From: Dasypus novemcinctus
Taxonomy: Eukaryota; Chordata; Mammalia; Cingulata; Dasypodidae
Assembly: GCF_030445035.2 (NCBI RefSeq)
Contig: NC_080704.1
Coordinates: forward strand, 21,494,499-21,558,498
DNA length: 64,000 nt
Reading direction: 5' to 3'
Of the stretch, positions 10,196 through 20,459 are shown piece by piece. How positions within the stretch are numbered: the stretch's first letter is position 1; each line of letters opens with the position of its first letter. A program made the translations under genes and the position numbers. The notes beneath the pieces are model-generated. The model was not told the origin of the DNA. It was given only the letters and a program-made list of their open reading frames with translations, and did not search any database.

Positions 10196-12087
10196 TTGTA
10201 GCCATTGTCCTTTGTTAATTATCTTTAGGCTTCATATTTTTACCTAGACAATGATTGAATGTCCATAATATGCCAGTGCTTGCATTATGACACTTACTGC
10301 TCTCAATTTTTAAACTTTGTTAGGACTTATTTCTGAATAATTTTCCTCCTGAAAAATTTTTTACATAAATCGATCATATTGTACATGGGTTTTTGCTTTA
10401 TTAATTTATTTTTTCACCAGGGGTACATTTAGTTTTCCTCTCACTTTTCCATCCCCAGTTTCAGCACGGCACTCATCACCCCTTTGCCCCCACCTACAGA
10501 AACCTCGATTATGACTTGCTGTGTGCCTGTCCTGTTTGTATCCGTCTGCATATAAACCTATACAGACTTATGTATGTCCCCGTATATGCATATATTTACA
10601 CTCACACTAATACATAACCAAGATGGTTTCGTCATTATATGCTGTATAAAAATGGCGTTATATGATGCATAATTTTCACAATCCTGCTGTATTAGTCAAG
10701 GTTCATCAGAGTGACAGATCTGACAGGAGATTATTGTGAATCTGCAGGTTGTAAAATGCTATCTCATTACTTTTATTTTTCCCCAATTCTCAGAGAATCT
10801 GAACGTCTTTTCACATGTTTGAGTTTGCTCTTCTGTGAATTGTATATTCATGATTTTTGGTTTGTTCTTCTTCAAGGTTGTTCATCTTTTTCTGGTCAAT
10901 TTGTAAGATACTTTTGTAGGCTGTAGAAATTTACCCTTTTTCATCTGTGCTGCAAATTTTTTCCACATCTATTGTTTGTCTATTGACTTTGTTCATATTA
11001 TCTCTTGCCATATATAGTATTTATATTTAAATAATAAATATATCCATATTTATCCCTATATATCGCCATATGCTTTATATTTTAAGTAGTAAATATATCC
11101 TTATTTGCTTTTAGAAGATCTTTCCAACCTTTCTAGATGATATATGTATGCTCTTAGATTGTTTTGCAAGATTTTTATTCTTTGCATTTAAGTCTTTACA
11201 TCCAGGAATTTATTTTTATATAGTATAATTTGTGATTTATTTTTATATTTTTTCCATATGGATACTTTGTCGTGCCAATTTATTGACTAGTCCATGCTTT
11301 TCCCACTGAATTGAATGACCACACTTACCATCTGCTAATTTCTCAAATATACTGGTATCTATTTCTGGATTTTCTAGATTCTTCCATTAATTTTTGTCTA
11401 AATTTATACCATTATTATAGTGATTTGATTTTAGTGGCTTTATAGAATTTCCTGATAACCAGTAAGGCAAGTTTTACCCCACTGTTATTTTCATAATTTT
11501 CTTAGCTAGATTTTTTTTCTCTATATGAACTTTAAGATAATTTCATATAATTTCAAGAGAAGCCCTGTTGAGGTTCTAATTGAAATTGAATGAAAGATAC
11601 ATATTAAATTTGGAAAATTCTACATTTTAAAATGATATTAAGTGTTCTTATCTAAGAAAAGTTTATAACTTTCCATTTGTTCATAAACTGTTTTCTGTCT
11701 TTTGATGAGGTATTATAGTTTTCCTTTCATATTAGGCCATATGTCTTTCTTATTAAATTTATTCCTGAATATTTTATAGTTTTTTGGCCATTATTGTAAG
11801 TGGACAATTTAGCATTTCTAAGTACTTATTGTTAGAGTAAACAAAGATTGTTGATTGTTGTAATGGATCTGGTATCAAGCCTCCTTTCCAAATATCGTTA
11901 TTAATTCTAAAAGTTTTAAAATAAGGTCACGGGCTTTTTAGGTATACAATTATAGCATCAACAAATAGAGTTAGTTTATAGCTCTTCTTTTAGGGTTGCC
12001 AGATTTAGCAATCAAAAGACCTGGCAACCCTACTTTTCCCCCAAAGATTATGCCTGTTGTTTTCTTTTTATGCTGCATTTGCTGAAG
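10196..12087 (-). repeat. L1, reverse orientation (3' UTR into ORF2 C-terminus)
   Basis: AT-rich degraded L1. From about 11380 it matches the reverse complement of ORF2's end: TATTATAGTGATTTGATTTT, GATAACCAGTAAGGCAAG, and AATTTATTCCTGAATATTTT. A short segment near 10690-10735 (TGTATTAGTCAAGGTTCATC) resembles the start of another LTR-like repeat. Confidence 0.6.
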
Positions 12088-12095
12088 CCTCTAAG

Positions 12096-12247
12096 ACAAA
12101 ATTCTCACCCTAGCTGCACATTAACCTCAGCCAGGAAGCTTTTAAAAGAGTTCCAGTGCGAGGCCCTTGGGCACAGAGACTTGATCGGTATATTTTGTAA
12201 AAGCTTCCCAGATGATTCTAATGGGCATTCAGGGTTGAGAAGTACTG
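12096..12247 (+). mobile_element. MER5A-like hAT DNA element
   Basis: The inner sequence ACCCTAGCTGCACATTA near the left end and its counterpart GGGCATTCAGGGTTGAGAAG near the right end are the inverted halves of MER5-type elements. They surround an AGCTTTTAAAA core. Imperfect 8 bp duplications CCTCTAAG (12088-12095) and CCCTAAAA (12248-12255) flank it. It is inserted in the reverse L1. Confidence 0.7.
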
Positions 12248-12356
12248 CCCTAAAACAATTTTAGATAAAAATGGTCTTAAAATGCATCTGTCTCATCTTT
12301 GATTTTAATTAAATGTTTTCAATGTTTTGACATTTAAAATAATATTTGTCGTTGGC

Positions 12357-12530
12357 TTTTTTTTTTAACCCCTCCCCCCATGGCTCCCTTGTCTGTTTGC
12401 TTGTTCTTTTGCTTCTTGTTGTTGTTGTTTCTCATTGTCTGTTTTTTCTTTAGGAGACACCAGGAACCAAACCCAGACCTGTGTGGGAGGCGGGCACTCA
12501 ACTGTCCAAGCCACATCTGCTCCCTGCTTG
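12357..12530 (-). repeat. tRNA-type SINE (second DAS subfamily)
   Basis: The tRNA-like head, read on the - strand, occupies about 12452-12530 (GCAGATGTGGCTTGGACAG, then GGTTTGGTTCCTGGTGTCTC). An A-rich tail extends to 12357. It differs from the longer DAS copies by lacking the 250 bp GC-rich body. Confidence 0.7.
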
Positions 12531-12801
12531 TTTTTCTTTTTTGCTCATTGGCTCATTATTTGCGTGTTGTCTGCTCATTGTCTTGCTTGTTGTTTTTGCT
12601 CACTTTTTTGCTCTTTATCTGCTCATTGTTTTTTTGCTAGTTGTCTGCTTTTTTTTTTTTTCTCATTTGCTCATTGTTTTTGCTCAATGTCTGCTCATTG
12701 TCTGCTCATTGTTTGTCTTCTTCAGGAGGCACTGGGAACTTAGCCCGGGACCTCCCAGGAGGGAGACACGTGCTCAACTGCTTGAGCCACATCCGCTCCC
12801 C
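12531..12801 (-). repeat. tRNA-type SINE with expanded tandem tail
   Basis: The head at 12721-12801 (- strand) reads GGAGCGGATGTGGCTCAAG and ends in a B-box-like GGGCTAAGTTCCC. The tail 12531-12720 consists of irregular tandem units containing CAATGAGCA, at least six copies, separated by A-runs. Confidence 0.7.
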
Positions 12802-12812
12802 GTTGTTGGTTT

Positions 12813-13204
12813 GTTTTTTTTTGTTTTTTTTTAAAGATTTATTTTATGTATTTAATTCCTCCCCCCCCCCCACCCGTTGTCTGTTCTCTGTGTCTATTTG
12901 CCTATTTGCTGCGTCTTGTTTCTTTGTCCGCTTCTGTTGTCTCAGCGGCACGGGAAGTGTGGGCGGCGCCATTCCTGGGCAGGCTGCACTTTCTTTCACG
13001 CTGGGCGGCTCTCCTTACGGGCGCACTCCTTGCGCGTGGGGCTCCCCTATGCGGGGGACACCCCTGCGTGGCAGGGCACTCCTTGCGCGCATCAGCACTG
13101 CGCATGGGCCAGCTCCACACGGGTCAAGGAGGCCCAGGGTTTGAACCGCGGACCTCCCATATGGTAGACGGATGCCCTAACCACTGGGCCAAGTCCGTTT
13201 CCCT
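12813..13204 (-). repeat. DAS-type SINE, near full length, with perfect TSD
   Basis: The reverse-oriented copy runs from a TTTAAAGATTTATTTTATG tail to the head ending at GTCCGTTTCCCT. Perfect 11 bp target duplications GTTGTTGGTTT are at 12802-12812 and 13205-13215. The body is CpG-rich, suggesting a fairly recent insertion. Confidence 0.9.
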
Positions 13205-13215
13205 GTTGTTGGTTT

Positions 13216-13376
13216 TTAATAAATATCCTTAGCTTTAGTTTCCATCTATTCTTACTTTATTTCAAGTTTCTTATTAGGAATGGCTGCTTTTAGCTTCTAC
13301 TAGTATGAGTATATGGTTTTCTCCTTCAGTTTATTGATGTGAAGAATAATATTGAAGCCGGAAAAGTGTTGGATTC
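13216..13376 (-). repeat. L1 ORF2 fragment, reverse orientation
   Basis: Continuation of the same reverse L1 that carries the SINE cluster (TATATGGTTTTCTCCTTCAG matches the ORF2 RT region on the opposite strand). It stops at the LTR insertion. Confidence 0.65.
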
Positions 13377-13381
13377 CTCTT

Positions 13382-13852
13382 TGTTCTTGGCTATGTCGCA
13401 TAAAAGAATTTAAGAACATGCCAGTTTAGTTAGGCCAGTAAAAAGAATTTATTGAGAAATGGGGGGAAAGAACAGAGCTTGCTGAGAAATGGGAGAGAAG
13501 GATAGAAATACGTACCAAGATTTGATGCGAGCTCCTCTAGGCAGAGAGAGTGATTTGGCTTGTGCAGTTACCTTTATTAAACTATTAATTACTCCTCCCC
13601 TTGCTAATGCTAAGGGGAGGGGCCCCAAGCTGTCATTGGTTACCCCACTAATGGTGGGGGCCAATGGTAAGCCCTCTTATTTGGAGTTAACTGGGACCAA
13701 TGGGGAGGCCTGCTTGGAATTATCAGGGGCCTCCAGAAAGAGTCCCAACTGGAACCTCAAGGTCAAGGTCTCGGCGGGATCTGGTGCCCATGTTGTCTGT
13801 CGGCCATGTTGTGGCTCATCTTCTCCTCGTTTCCCTGTATTAACCTGCCTCA
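13382..13852 (-). mobile_element. Solo ERV LTR (gammaretrovirus-like, ERV1 type)
   Basis: On the - strand the 471 bp unit begins TGAGGCAGGTTAATACAGGG and ends AAGAACA, so it has TG...CA termini. It contains three CCAAT motifs or their complements spaced through the first half and an AATAAA in the last 100 bp (CTCAATAAATTC on the - strand). Flanking pentamers CTCTT (13377-13381) and GTCTT (13853-13857) match at 4 of 5. No internal retroviral genes adjoin it, so it is a solo LTR from recombination. It interrupts an L1 that resumes on both sides. It is non-coding; the family is not identified. Confidence 0.7.
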
Positions 13853-13857
13853 GTCTT

Positions 13858-14058
13858 GCTCAATGGAAGCATTTTTAAAATCCTTTTGTTCCATGTTGAA
13901 GTCATTTGTTCTTTTTTATTTAGAATTTTGCATCTGTATGAGTGAAATTGAGATTGAGGACTTGTTGGAATTCGCTTTGTCTGATTTGGGTCTTTAGGTT
14001 AAGGTGGCTTCATGAAATGAATCTGGGAACTTTATATCTTTTGTTCCACTTCCTGAAT
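13858..14058 (-). repeat. L1 ORF2 fragment, reverse orientation
   Basis: Matches the next part of the reversed L1 ORF2 (AATCCTTTTGTTCCATGTTG, then GGTGGCTTCATGAAATGAAT). Confidence 0.6.
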
Positions 14059-14220
14059 CATTGCTACTTAAAGTGTGGTCCATGAACCCACAGCTTAGGC
14101 CTTACTGGGTGTGTTAGAAAGGCAGAGTCTAGGGCTCCACCCCAGACCCTTTGAATCCCAATCTGCAGTCTAACAAGACCCCCAGGTGATTTGAGTGCAC
14201 AGTCTGTTTGGGAACGTCTG
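14059..14220 (+). mobile_element. MER20-like hAT DNA element
   Basis: Starts CATTGCTACTTAAAGTGTGG and continues GCTCCACCCCAGACC, AACAAGACCCCCAGGTGATT and TGTTTGGGAACGTCTG. This is the ordered signature of MER20. It sits inside the reversed L1. Confidence 0.75.
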
Positions 14221-14771
14221 GTATAAATAACATTGAATCAAGTGTCCATTAAAGGGTAAATAAAACTCAGCGGTGGGTCCACGTGGTCTTGGGTCTTTTT
14301 CAGTCCACCTGAGGTAGACAGGCTATTCCCTTTTCCAATTTCTTCCATGGTAATTGGTCCATTTCAGCCGGTCCGTTTTGGTAGCTTGAATATGGCAGAG
14401 TAATCATCCCTTCTGGATTGTTTCTTATGATTCCTTTAATTTCTGCTAACCTTGTGGCTCTATCACCTTCTTATTCACCTCTTGTGAACTTCTGCTGGTT
14501 TTCCTTTTTCCTTCATCTGGCTTGCAAGGGCTTTGCCGGTATTGTTGGTCTTTTCTCAGGGCCAGCTTTCGTGTTCATCTTTTGAACTATTTGGGGGGAG
14601 GGACGTTGCTTTTCTATTTTACTGGTTTCAGCTTTTATCTATATAATTCTGTCTTCTGATTTCTTTTGGTTGATTATTTTGCTGTTCTTTTTCTCATTTC
14701 TCAAGAGTAGTACAGGTTCTTTAGTTTTAGACATTTAAAAAAACAATGAAGACATTGAGCTACAAGTTTCC
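14221..14771 (-). repeat. L1 ORF2 fragment, reverse orientation
   Basis: The GTGGTCTTGGGTCTTTTTCA and TCCCTTCTGGATTGTTTCTT stretches continue the reversed ORF2 after the MER20 insertion. Confidence 0.6.
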
Positions 14772-14779
14772 CTTTAAGC

Positions 14780-14998
14780 CAGGGGTTCTTAAGCTTTTTT
14801 GTTCCCTGGACCCCTTTGGCAGTCAGGTGAAATTACTACTACTGTAATTTATTCATTGCATACATTCATAAGTGAAGGAAATGCTACATTTCAGTTAGAG
14901 GTCAGAGCAAATAAAGATAATAAGTATATATATTTTCAATTCAAGCTCACAGACCCCCTGAAATCTTGGGTCCGTGGACCCCTAGTTAAGAACTCCTG
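14780..14998 (+). mobile_element. hAT-type non-autonomous DNA transposon with 8 bp TSD
   Basis: A 219 bp element with terminal inverted repeats: CAGGGGTTCTTAA at the left and TTAAGAACTCCTG at the right, with one mismatch. Secondary inner repeats around GGACCCC are present. Flanking octamers CTTTAAGC (14772-14779) and CTCTAAGC (14999-15006) match at 7 of 8, the hAT target-site length. The surrounding L1 is continuous without it. It has no coding capacity. Confidence 0.8.
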
Positions 14999-15006
14999 CT
15001 CTAAGC

Positions 15007-15425
15007 CCTGCTTTCACTGTGTCCTGTAGGTTTTACTATGAGCTGCTCTCCTTTCTATTAGTTTCTGGACAGTAATTTCCCTTTTTAATTTCTCCTTTAA
15101 GGGTTTTCTAAGAGTGTTTTTGTTCTTTTCCATATTTAAAATTTTCACTTTAATTATTCCTTAAAAATGTATTAAGATGTTCTTTGTGGCTATGTACAAG
15201 ATCTGTTTTTAGAAATGCTTCATGAACAAACAAAATGCATGTTTCCATTTGAAGAATGTAAAGTTCCCTATATATTTGGGGCCCTACATTTGGGATAAGA
15301 TCAAACTATTGGTGTTATCAATCAATTTGTTTATGTCCTTCCTGGTTTTTATCTTATTGGATATATCCAGATCTGAAAAAAGTGAATTGAAACAGCCCGC
15401 TTAAACGGTATTTTTATCATATTGT
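15007..15425 (-). repeat. L1 ORF2 fragment, reverse orientation
   Basis: Resumes the reversed L1 exactly after the hAT insertion (CACTGTGTCCTGTAGGTTTT) and extends to the next SINE. Confidence 0.6.
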
Positions 15426-15427
15426 TT

Positions 15428-15759
15428 GTATTTCTGTGTCCGCTTACATTCTTGACAGCAGCACCAGGAATCTGTGTCTCTTTTTGTTGTGTCATCCTGC
15501 TGCATCAGCTCTCTGTGTGTGTGGCGCCACTCCTGGGCAGGCTGCGCTTTTCTCACATGGGGTGACTCTCCTTGAGGGGTGCACTCCTTGCACGTGGGCT
15601 CCCCTATATGGGAGACACCTCTGTGGGCAGGGCACTCCTTGCTCCCATCAGTACTGCACGTGAGTCAGCTCACCACACGGGTCAGGAGGCCCTTGGTTTG
15701 AACCCTGGACCTCCCTTGTGTTAGGTGGACACTCTGTCAGTTGAGCCAAATCCACTTCC
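15428..15759 (-). repeat. DAS-type SINE, tail-truncated
   Basis: Reverse-oriented body (TTCTTGACAGCAGCACCAGG, CACTCCTGGGCAGGCTGCGC) and tRNA-like head ending AATCCACTTCCC. The A-rich tail and the adjoining pyrimidine-rich stretch are missing at the left. Confidence 0.85.
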
Positions 15760-16145
15760 CTCCTTACCACTTATTAATACTGCTATTTCTACTTTCTTTT
15801 TATTGGCATGGCATTTTTGTGGTATCTTTCTGGCATTTTATTTTCAATCTTCCTTTGTCACTTTATTTTATGTTTCTCCTCTAAGTAGCATATACCTGGG
15901 TTTTTATTTGTAACTGTCTGACAGACTCTTTCATTGAGTGAATTTCTTCTAATTATTTTTGGTGAATTGACTGATATATTTGATTTTATTTTACTCATCT
16001 TATCCTATATTTAGTAAACTGTTTTGATTTTTTTCCCCTATGTTTTTCTGGTTTAATTAAGTTGCCATTCATTCCATTTTCCCCTTATTAATATCTTCTG
16101 TAGATAAATGGACTTTTAATGGAACTTATAGTGTATGCCCTTTTT
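15760..16145 (-). repeat. L1 ORF2/ORF1 region, reverse orientation
   Basis: The AT-rich reversed L1 continues (TTTTAATGGAACTTATAGTG near 16110). Identity is weaker here. Confidence 0.45.
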
Positions 16146-16149
16146 CTTT

Positions 16150-16765
16150 CTTTCTTTTTTTTTTTAGGTACTGTGGCCCAAAGATTGAACCTGGACCTTG
16201 TAGGTAGGAAGTTGGTGCTCAACCACTGAGCCACATCGGCTTCTCTGAGCTGGTTTTTTCATTTGTTTTGCTTATTTGTTTTTGGTTTTTCAGGAGGCAC
16301 CAAGAACCGAACCTGGGACCTCCCACATGGGAGGTGGGCACTCAATGGCTTGAGTCACATCCACTCCCCTGCATGAGGTTTTTTTTTGAAAAAAACATTT
16401 CCATGATTTTTAAAAAAGATTATTTATTTCCTCCCCTGCCCCATTGTTTGTGCTTGCTGTCTGCTCTCTATGTCTGTTCGTTGTGTGCTCATCTTCCTTT
16501 TAGGAGGCACCAGGAACCAAACCTGGGACCTCCCATGTGGGAGGGAGGTGCCCAAGCTACCTCCACTCCCTGCTTGTGGAGTCTCTCATTGTGTTTCCTC
16601 GTCGTCTCTTTGTTATATCATCTTGTTGTGTCAGCTTGCTGCACCAGCCCATCACTTCAGCTCGCTGTCTTGTTGTTCTTCTTTAGGAGGCGCTAGGAAC
16701 CGAACCTGGGACCTCCTATGTGGTAGGCGGACACTCAACTGCTTGAGCCACCTTCGCTTCCCCCA
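16150..16765 (-). repeat. Cluster of four tRNA-type SINE heads
   Basis: Four tRNA-like heads in the same reverse orientation lie at about 16168-16245, 16285-16370, 16500-16580 and 16682-16765. Each carries the GAACCTGGGACCTCCCA-type B-box region or a diverged version. A DAS tail (16398-16440) and pyrimidine-rich spacers separate them. Confidence 0.7.
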
Positions 16766-17712
16766 CATGAGTTTTAAGTGACTTAGTGAAAGTAGCAGAT
16801 ATAAAGTCATGGAGTTGAAAGTCAAACTGATGTCCCTTTGACTCTAACCCCTGTGATCTGTCCACAATACTAGAGATTCATCGCAAAGCCAGCCATTTTG
16901 AATTGAATGAACTCGCCTTACACTCAGACCAGCTCAGGGTCAGGGATTCTCACTGGCTCTCAGGCACATCAGTGAGGCTCTTTAGGGGCCAGACTTGACT
17001 GTCTTATGTGAGAAGGGCTGGTCCTCAGTGGGGCTCTTCTTCAAGAGGCCCCTCAAGGGGGTTCTGGACCTCCTGCCCCTCTAGGGATGAGTCCTTACCA
17101 GTAAAGGGGTGCACCCTTGGACTCTGAGCATTTCAAGGCAGGTGTGGAGCTCAGGGTTCAGTGTCCAGAGGTCCAGGAAGGAACCACCCTGAAGACCTAT
17201 AGCTTTTGGGGCTGTCACCAAGGGAAGGAGCCCCAAACCATCAGAGTGGGTAAGTAGCCTCTGCCTTGGGAACAGGCTCGAGGCCCTGTTCCCCAATACT
17301 AGCTGTTAGGTCCCTTCTTTCTCCCAACTGCTGCCTCCTTGGGTCCTTGCCCAACCACTAACCTAAGGGAATTTAGACTGCCACGAGACACCAGAGCCCG
17401 AGACTTCCCTCCTGGGGTCCCTGGATCTCTTGGGAGGGCAGTCATCCTAAGAGGAATCCCTCTTAGGGATTTGTCACTTGACAAAGCCTTCCAGCAAGTG
17501 TGCATGCAGCTCTAGTAAGACTTCTTGAACCAACAAGAATGTCATTTCCCTTTGCTTTTGGCAGGAATCCTGGCTCCTCAGCTGGGGAACACCATTTATC
17601 CCATACTGAACGGAAACTTCATTTGGCCATTATGTTGGTCTCAAATTAATAACTTATAGGAGAACAAATTAGTTTACTTATCACTTGCAGCTTTGTAGGT
17701 AGAATCTTTCAA
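16766..17712. other. Intergenic sequence, nothing recognised
   Basis: Moderate-GC, single-copy-looking DNA. No credible exon, RNA gene or repeat was recognised. Confidence 0.5.
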
Positions 17713-17724
17713 AACATAGTTACA

Positions 17725-18150
17725 GGGAAACGGATTTGGCCCAACGGATAGGGCATCTGCCTACTACGTGGGAGGCCCAGGGTTCAAACCCAGGGCCTCC
17801 TGACCCATGTGACAAGCTGGCCCATGCTCAGTGCTGATTTGCATAAGGAGTGCCATGTCATGCAGGGGTGTCCCCACGTAGGGAAGCCCATGCACAAGGA
17901 GTGTGCCCTGTAAGGAGAGCCACCCAGCACCAAAAAAGCACAGCCTGCCCAGGAATGGCGCCGTACACACAGAGAGTTGACGCAGCAAGATGATGCAACA
18001 AAAAGAGACACGGATTCTGGGTGCCACTGACAAGAATATAAGCGGACACAGAAGAACACGCAGAGAATGAACTTAGAGAGCAGACAACTGGGGGTGGGGT
18101 GAAGAAGGGGAGAGAAATAAAAAATGAGTAAATAAATCTTTTAAAAAAAC
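17725..18150 (+). repeat. DAS-type SINE, full length, with perfect 12 bp TSD
   Basis: Head GGGAAACGGATTTGGCCCAA, B box GGTTCAAACCC, GC-rich body and AAATAAATCTTTTAAAAA tail. Perfect target duplications AACATAGTTACA are at 17713-17724 and 18151-18162. Confidence 0.93.
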
Positions 18151-18162
18151 AACATAGTTACA

Positions 18163-19270
18163 TGAGGTGATGGTAAATAAAAAGATCCCTGAAGCCACTT
18201 ACAAGTTGGGTCTGTGTGGACTAAATAGCTCTTCATTAAATAGACCCTGAGAGCACCCCCACGCCCCACCCCACTAGCCTCCTTGGATTGGTGTGAGGAT
18301 CCAAATGAGGTGACAGCTGTAGAACTTGTCATGCTCTGAACGTGTGTGCTAGGTGACGAGCTGGTCACGCTGTGGTGGTGGGGACCCTGCCAGCACGGCC
18401 CGGTATGGCTCACGCTGACCCACGGCCCTTGGCCGCTTCCCTGCACTGCAGACCTGGCCTTGCAAATCCCCTCAAGTAAAAAACCTGCTCTGCTCTGCAA
18501 GAATGCCTGTGCATTAGGAGCCCCTGGGGACACGGGGCAGCGCTGTGGCCGGGGAGTCAGAGGACCCGGTTCTGCTCAGGCTCGCTTCCGGCATGCGGTA
18601 GTGCTTCCCTCTCGGGGGCCATTTGGAGCTGGGGGGGGACCCAGGAGATCCCGTCCTCGGAGCGAGCCGGTTCCTGGGCGTGAACTCCTACTGCGGACGG
18701 CGCCTGCTGAGCAGCCCACCGGGCGGGCATGGCCCAGGATGGGCCTCTCTCCTTCCCCTGGGCCCTTTACACACGCAGAAGAAAAGCCACACGCACGGAG
18801 AACAGTGGCAGGGCCAGGGACACACCAAGAGGCTGAGGGGGGAGGCCTGGAGGCCGGCGGGGAGGCCGGGCGGGGCCCTGGCCGGGCCTCGTTAGGTGAC
18901 GGCGCCGTGGCCCGTTCAGCGGCGACCTGGTGACAGCAGCTCTGCGGAGGCCTTGGTTTGGACACTTCCAGAGCCTCAGAACTGTAAGCTTGTAACCTAC
19001 TAAATTCCCCCTTAAAAGCCACCCCATTTCTGGCCCATGTTGCCCCCAGCAGCTTTGAGCACACGAGACACTCACCTACAGCCCAGGGACTGGACGCGAG
19101 GCAGGCAAGGTCCCCGGCGCCTCGCACAGCGGCACCTTCTGCCTCCTCAGCCTCCCTGGCCCGGCCTCCTGCCGGCGGCCGCCTGGAGGGCCAGTGCGGC
19201 CCTGCTCCTCGGGGCTCAGCGAGGCCACCGAAGGTCTGGCGCTGATGACGGGGACGATGATGGTGACGGT
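18163..19270. other. GC-rich intergenic block with CpG-dense core
   Basis: From about 18540 to 19260 the DNA is GC- and CpG-rich. A segment at about 18960-19060 (CCTCAGAACTGTAAGCTTG, then CCCATTTCTGG) resembles the 3' end of an LTR. Long open frames here are explained by composition, not by a gene. Confidence 0.45.
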
Positions 19271-19729
19271 TGTGGTGGTGTGAAGCTTGTGTCCTGCAGA
19301 AACACACGTTCTTGAAGCTTATCCATTCCTGTGGTGTGAGCCCATTCGAAGGCGGACCTTCTGGGGAGGCTACTTCGTTTAAGGCATGGCTCACCTCCAT
19401 CAGGACGGGGCTTAGTCCTATTACTGGAATCTTTTATAAGCGGAATGACCCTCAGACGAAGGGAATGCTACCGGAAGCAAGAAACAGAACCCGGAAGAGA
19501 AGGAAGAGACCAGGGGACACTGCCGTGCGCCTTGCCACGTGACAGAGGAGCCAAGGATCATGGGAGGCAGCCCCAGACCGCTACAGTCTCTGGGGAGAAA
19601 GCCTCACCTCGATGATGCCTCGATGTGAGACATGTTCCTGGCCTCAAAACCGTGAGTGACTAAATTCCCATTGTTTAGGCCAAACCCCATTTCATGGTCT
19701 TAGCTTGAGCAGCCTAGGAAACGAAAACA
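19271..19729 (+). mobile_element. Solo LTR-like element, family A, forward copy
   Basis: Starts TGTGGTGGTGTGAAGC and ends GAAAACA (TG...CA). It has an internal TTTTATAAGCGGAATGA stretch. A 3' part, CCTCAAAACCGTGAGTGAC followed by AAATTCCCATTGTT, resembles LTR ends. Flanking pentamers ACGGT and ACGGC match at 4 of 5. The same sequence recurs inverted at 30411-30838, which proves it is a repeat. Confidence 0.7.
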
Positions 19730-19789
19730 ACGGCGACGCTGCTGGTGAGGTGCTGGTGGTGATGGCGGTGACAAAGATGGCGGCGGTGG

Positions 19790-20030
19790 CGACGATGAAA
19801 ACTAGCACCTTAGCACTGACTCAGAGCCAGGAGCTCTTCTAAGCACGTCGCACAGATTACCTCATGTGTCTCTGCACCGCATGAAGTTAATGCTATTGTT
19901 ATCATGCCTAGTTTATAAAAGAGGAAACTGAGACCCAGGGAGGTTAAGCTCCTTTCCCAAGGGGCCCCGCTGGTAAGGGGCGGAGCAGGGCGGTGGCCCG
20001 TGCTGTCCCCACGCGGTGCTGGCTAGTACC
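19790..20030 (-). repeat. MIR element, reverse
   Basis: Reverse-complement MIR signature: AGGAGCTCTTCTAAGCACG, CATGCCTAGTTTATAAAAGA, GGAAACTGAGACCCAGGGAG, then GGGGCCCCGCTGGTAAGGGG. Confidence 0.85.
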
Positions 20031-20394
20031 TCTCCTAGGAGCTGAGTTACTCCAGAGCTGCCCACGCACCCAGAAACTTCATCTTAACCAGAGCTGTAAC
20101 CTCCTCCCCCTTGCCAAACGTTGGCTGTTTTCAAATGAGAAACTAGCAATCGTCCAACTGGCCAGCTATCCCCCCTCCTTGTCGCTGCCCCCTGCACCAA
20201 GGAGGGGAGCCCCGGCGGGGGCCGAGACGGCGCCCCCGGTGCCCGCCCCTGCGCTGCTCCCCCCTGCCTGCCCAGCGGGACCCCCAGCCAGATCCAGGTT
20301 TGCGGCTTTCTTCCAGGGAGGAAGGAGGAACGGGGGACCCAGCAAGCCTGCGCCAAAGTCGAAAGCAAATATAAATGGAAACTCTGAGGCTGAG

Positions 20395-20454
20395 TGAGTC
20401 ACTTAACCAACATGACTCATGTTCTGCTCAGAGTGCCGCGAACAATATGTTCGC
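20395..20454. promoter_or_regulatory. Candidate enhancer core: two AP-1 sites and a steroid-receptor palindrome
   Basis: TGAGTCA at 20395-20401 and TGACTCA at 20413-20419 are consensus AP-1 sites. GAACAATATGTTC at 20440-20452 is a perfect GAACAnnnTGTTC palindrome of the glucocorticoid/androgen receptor type, with arms extended to 7 bp (20438-20444 and 20448-20454). This is inference from motifs alone. Confidence 0.35.
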
Positions 20455-20459
20455 AGTCT

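Noticed and set aside
12357-12720. Regular spaced repeats as a CRISPR-like array
   Set aside because: Vertebrate DNA; the units are a SINE tail minisatellite without spacer structure.
18576-19400. 274-codon - strand open frame
   Set aside because: CpG-rich composition and overlap with LTR-like repeats. No family resemblance.
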